Assembly: GCA_039795715.1 (NCBI GenBank)
Contig: JBDKLD010000037.1
Location: forward strand, 1 to 7,152
Reading direction: 5' to 3'
From: JAGOSA01 sp039795715
GTDB taxonomy: Bacteria; Patescibacteriota; Minisyncoccia; Phycocordibacterales; UBA9973
DNA length: 7,152 nt
This document shows positions 6,325 to 7,152 of this stretch, one piece after another. The notes under the pieces were generated by a model that was given only the letters and a program-made list of their open reading frames with translations, had not been told where the DNA came from and did not search any database. The position numbers were made by a program, and so were the translations under genes. Within the stretch, counting starts at the first letter, position 1; the number at the start of each line of letters is the position of its first letter.

Positions 6325-6718
6325 CAGGAATTTGTTCGTACGAATACTTTTCTGCAGCAGAAGCGAAAAGTTGCTTTAAGTTATCCATATACGCGACTGA
6401 TCTGCTTGTGTCATAGACGTAACCAAGCTCCATTGTACGGAAGTTGTCGGCGAAGTAATTGAACTTTTCGGTGTCATTCTCTGGCTTAAAATTATCGGCA
6501 CGAGCATATGTAATCATGTAGTTGATAAAATCATCTCTAAGACTAAGGCTCGAGTCTGATTTGTACTCAAATTCCAATTGCTTATTGCCTGTGTCTTCAT
6601 CAAGATCATCTAGGCCAACCTTTTTCGTGTTTATTAAGAACAAAGTCAGGACGACAAGCATTACAACAATGAATAGGGTATATACTACGAGTTGAGAGCT
6701 TATGTGATAATTTTCCAT
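6311..6718 (-). CDS. Single-pass membrane protein, 135 residues, unknown function
   Basis: The protein has a short N-terminal tail (MENYHISSQ), one hydrophobic helix at about 10-30 (VVYTLFIVVMLVVLTLFLIN), then Thr-Lys-Lys and an acidic region (GLDDLDEDTG). The rest, residues 35-135, is soluble and largely helical and rich in Asp, Tyr and Phe. The two lysines after the helix suggest that the C-terminal part faces the cytoplasm. No signal-peptidase or lipobox motif is seen and no family is recognised. The ATG at 6718 is preceded by a good promoter but no Shine-Dalgarno sequence. The gene is monocistronic, since a terminator overlaps its 3' end. Confidence 0.83.
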   Translation of the reverse strand: MENYHISSQLVVYTLFIVVMLVVLTLFLINTKKVGLDDLDEDTGNKQLEFEYKSDSSLSLRDDFINYMITYARADNFKPENDTEKFNYFADNFRTMELGYVYDTSRSVAYMDNLKQLFASAAEKYSYEQIPETAT

Positions 6719-6747
6719 TGATATTTAGTTTAGAACGTTTGTATAAA

Positions 6748-6776
6748 AACATACTACACATATTTTACTTAGTCAA
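6748..6776 (-). promoter_or_regulatory. Sigma70-type promoter of the 135-residue membrane protein gene
   Basis: TTGACT (rc of 6771-6776, 5 of 6 to consensus) and TATGTT (rc of 6748-6753, 4 of 6) are separated by 17 bases. The predicted start near 6741 leaves a leader of about 23 bases. The -35 box sits in the middle of the divergent region shared with the small lipoprotein gene on the other strand. Confidence 0.62.
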
Positions 6777-6798
6777 TGGAGCATCGCCATGCTAGAGT
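6770..6798 (+). promoter_or_regulatory. Weak promoter candidate for the small lipoprotein gene
   Basis: TAGTCA (6770-6775) and TAGAGT (6793-6798) are 17 bases apart, and each matches 4 of 6 consensus bases. Initiation would fall near 6805, leaving about 12 bases before the ATG at 6817. The -35 overlaps that of the minus-strand promoter. A five-bp inverted repeat, AGCAT-CGCC-ATGCT (6780-6793), lies in the spacer. The promoter call is tentative. Confidence 0.28.
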
Positions 6799-6816
6799 AA
6801 GCGAAATACATTTAAA

Positions 6817-6945
6817 ATGAAAAAAGCAAAACGAATGCTCCGTATCGTCTTATTAGTCTCACTTGTTGCAAGCGCAATCGCCTCCACGACATCCTGCCGT
6901 GGCACCAAAGAAAATTGCGATGCCTTCCCGAGATCGAGAAAATGA
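6817..6945 (+). CDS. Tiny putative lipoprotein, 42 residues
   Basis: ATG 6817 opens a 42-codon frame ending in TGA at 6943-6945. The product starts MKKAKRMLR, a positively charged n-region. A hydrophobic core, IVLLVSLVASAIA, and STTSC ending at Cys27 follow. This has the shape of a signal peptide with a loose lipobox: Thr-Thr-Ser before Cys is less ideal than Leu-Ala-Gly. The mature part would be only 16 residues, CRGTKENCDAFPRSRK, with a second Cys at 34 and a basic tail. The strong hairpin directly after the stop, and the divergent intergenic region before it, support a real gene. It probably becomes a lipid-anchored peptide on the cell surface, resembling short entericidin-like or Bacteroidetes-type small lipoproteins in architecture only. 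No Shine-Dalgarno sequence is seen. Confidence 0.66.
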   Translation: MKKAKRMLRIVLLVSLVASAIASTTSCRGTKENCDAFPRSRK

Positions 6946-6974
6946 ATAATGCCCTGCTATTTGCGGGGCATTAT
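6946..6974 (+). terminator. Strong hairpin, probably a bidirectional terminator
   Basis: ATAATGCCCTGC (6946-6957) pairs with GCGGGGCATTAT (6963-6974), twelve pairs including one T-G wobble, around a TATTT loop. It begins at the base after the lipoprotein stop codon. It also lies 25 bases beyond the stop of the converging minus-strand gene. The T-rich tail is weak on both sides (CTTATTA on +, TCATTTTC on -), but the position between convergent genes fits a terminator for both. Confidence 0.68.
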
Positions 6975-6999
6975 CTTATTACGAATATAAATATCCTTT

Positions 7000-7152
7000 T
7001 TAATTATTACTTACTACTGGCCCAGACACAAAATAAGTGAGGTTTGAAGGATTTGGGAGCTGCATATCATTACTGAAAGTGAACGTTACAGTTCCTTTTG
7101 TGTTAGGAGTAACAGTAAATGTTTGTGGCTGTGATGAATTTACAAACGTTTT
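7000..7152 (-). CDS. C-terminal 50 residues of a probable extracellular beta-sandwich protein (partial)
   Basis: The minus strand is open from the window end to a TAA at 7000-7002. Its 50 residues include SSQPQTFTVTPNTKGTVTFT, FSNDMQLPNPSNLTYF and VSGPVVSNN at the C-terminus. The sequence is rich in Ser, Thr, Asn and Val, with alternating polar and hydrophobic residues and almost no charge. This is typical of secreted Ig-like or fibronectin-like beta domains. The start, any signal peptide and any anchor lie beyond the window, so the family cannot be named. It is convergent with the small lipoprotein gene and shares the hairpin between them. Confidence 0.72.
   Translation of the reverse strand, partial: KTFVNSSQPQTFTVTPNTKGTVTFTFSNDMQLPNPSNLTYFVSGPVVSNN

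Overview
The window most likely comes from a Patescibacteria (CPR, Parcubacteria-like) bacterium. Supporting signs are small conserved helical proteins, a DUF5663-like protein, a DUF2339 membrane protein, very short spacers and few Shine-Dalgarno sequences. This assignment is inference; no rRNA or other phylogenetic marker beyond YchF is present.

Layout from left to right. Bases 1-90 are the 3' end of an IS30-family insertion sequence, reading on the + strand. It abuts a large minus-strand gene (91-1785) of unknown, membrane-associated type. That gene is broken twice: by a one-base frameshift near 357-359 and by the IS30 end near 90. Directly upstream of it, one base apart, is a small DUF5663-like gene (1787-2101). 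Next on the minus strand are ychF (2174-3307), a conserved P-loop NTPase linked to ribosomes, and a polytopic DUF2339 membrane protein (3352-5202). An unrecognised, AT-richer gene (5244-6029) follows, one base downstream of a 78-residue helical protein (6031-6267). A single-pass membrane protein (6311-6718) has its own terminator. All seven genes from 91 to 6718 lie on the minus strand, so their transcription order is right to left.

From 6719 the direction changes. A 98-base divergent region leads to a 42-residue putative lipoprotein on the + strand (6817-6945), followed by a strong 12-bp hairpin (6946-6974). The window ends with the last 50 codons of a minus-strand, Ser/Thr/Asn-rich, probably extracellular protein (7000-7152).

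The minus-strand genes do not form one operon. Promoter-like sequences precede ychF, the DUF2339 gene, the DUF5663-like gene, the 78-residue gene and the membrane protein gene. Two of them place the -10 box exactly six bases before the ATG, which predicts leaderless mRNAs. I see no rRNA, tRNA, CRISPR array or recognisable defence system, and no stretch over 300 bases without a gene. The most notable points are the IS30 insertion beside an IR-like target, the altered G4 motif of YchF, the shared leaderless promoter motif and the tiny lipoprotein gene.
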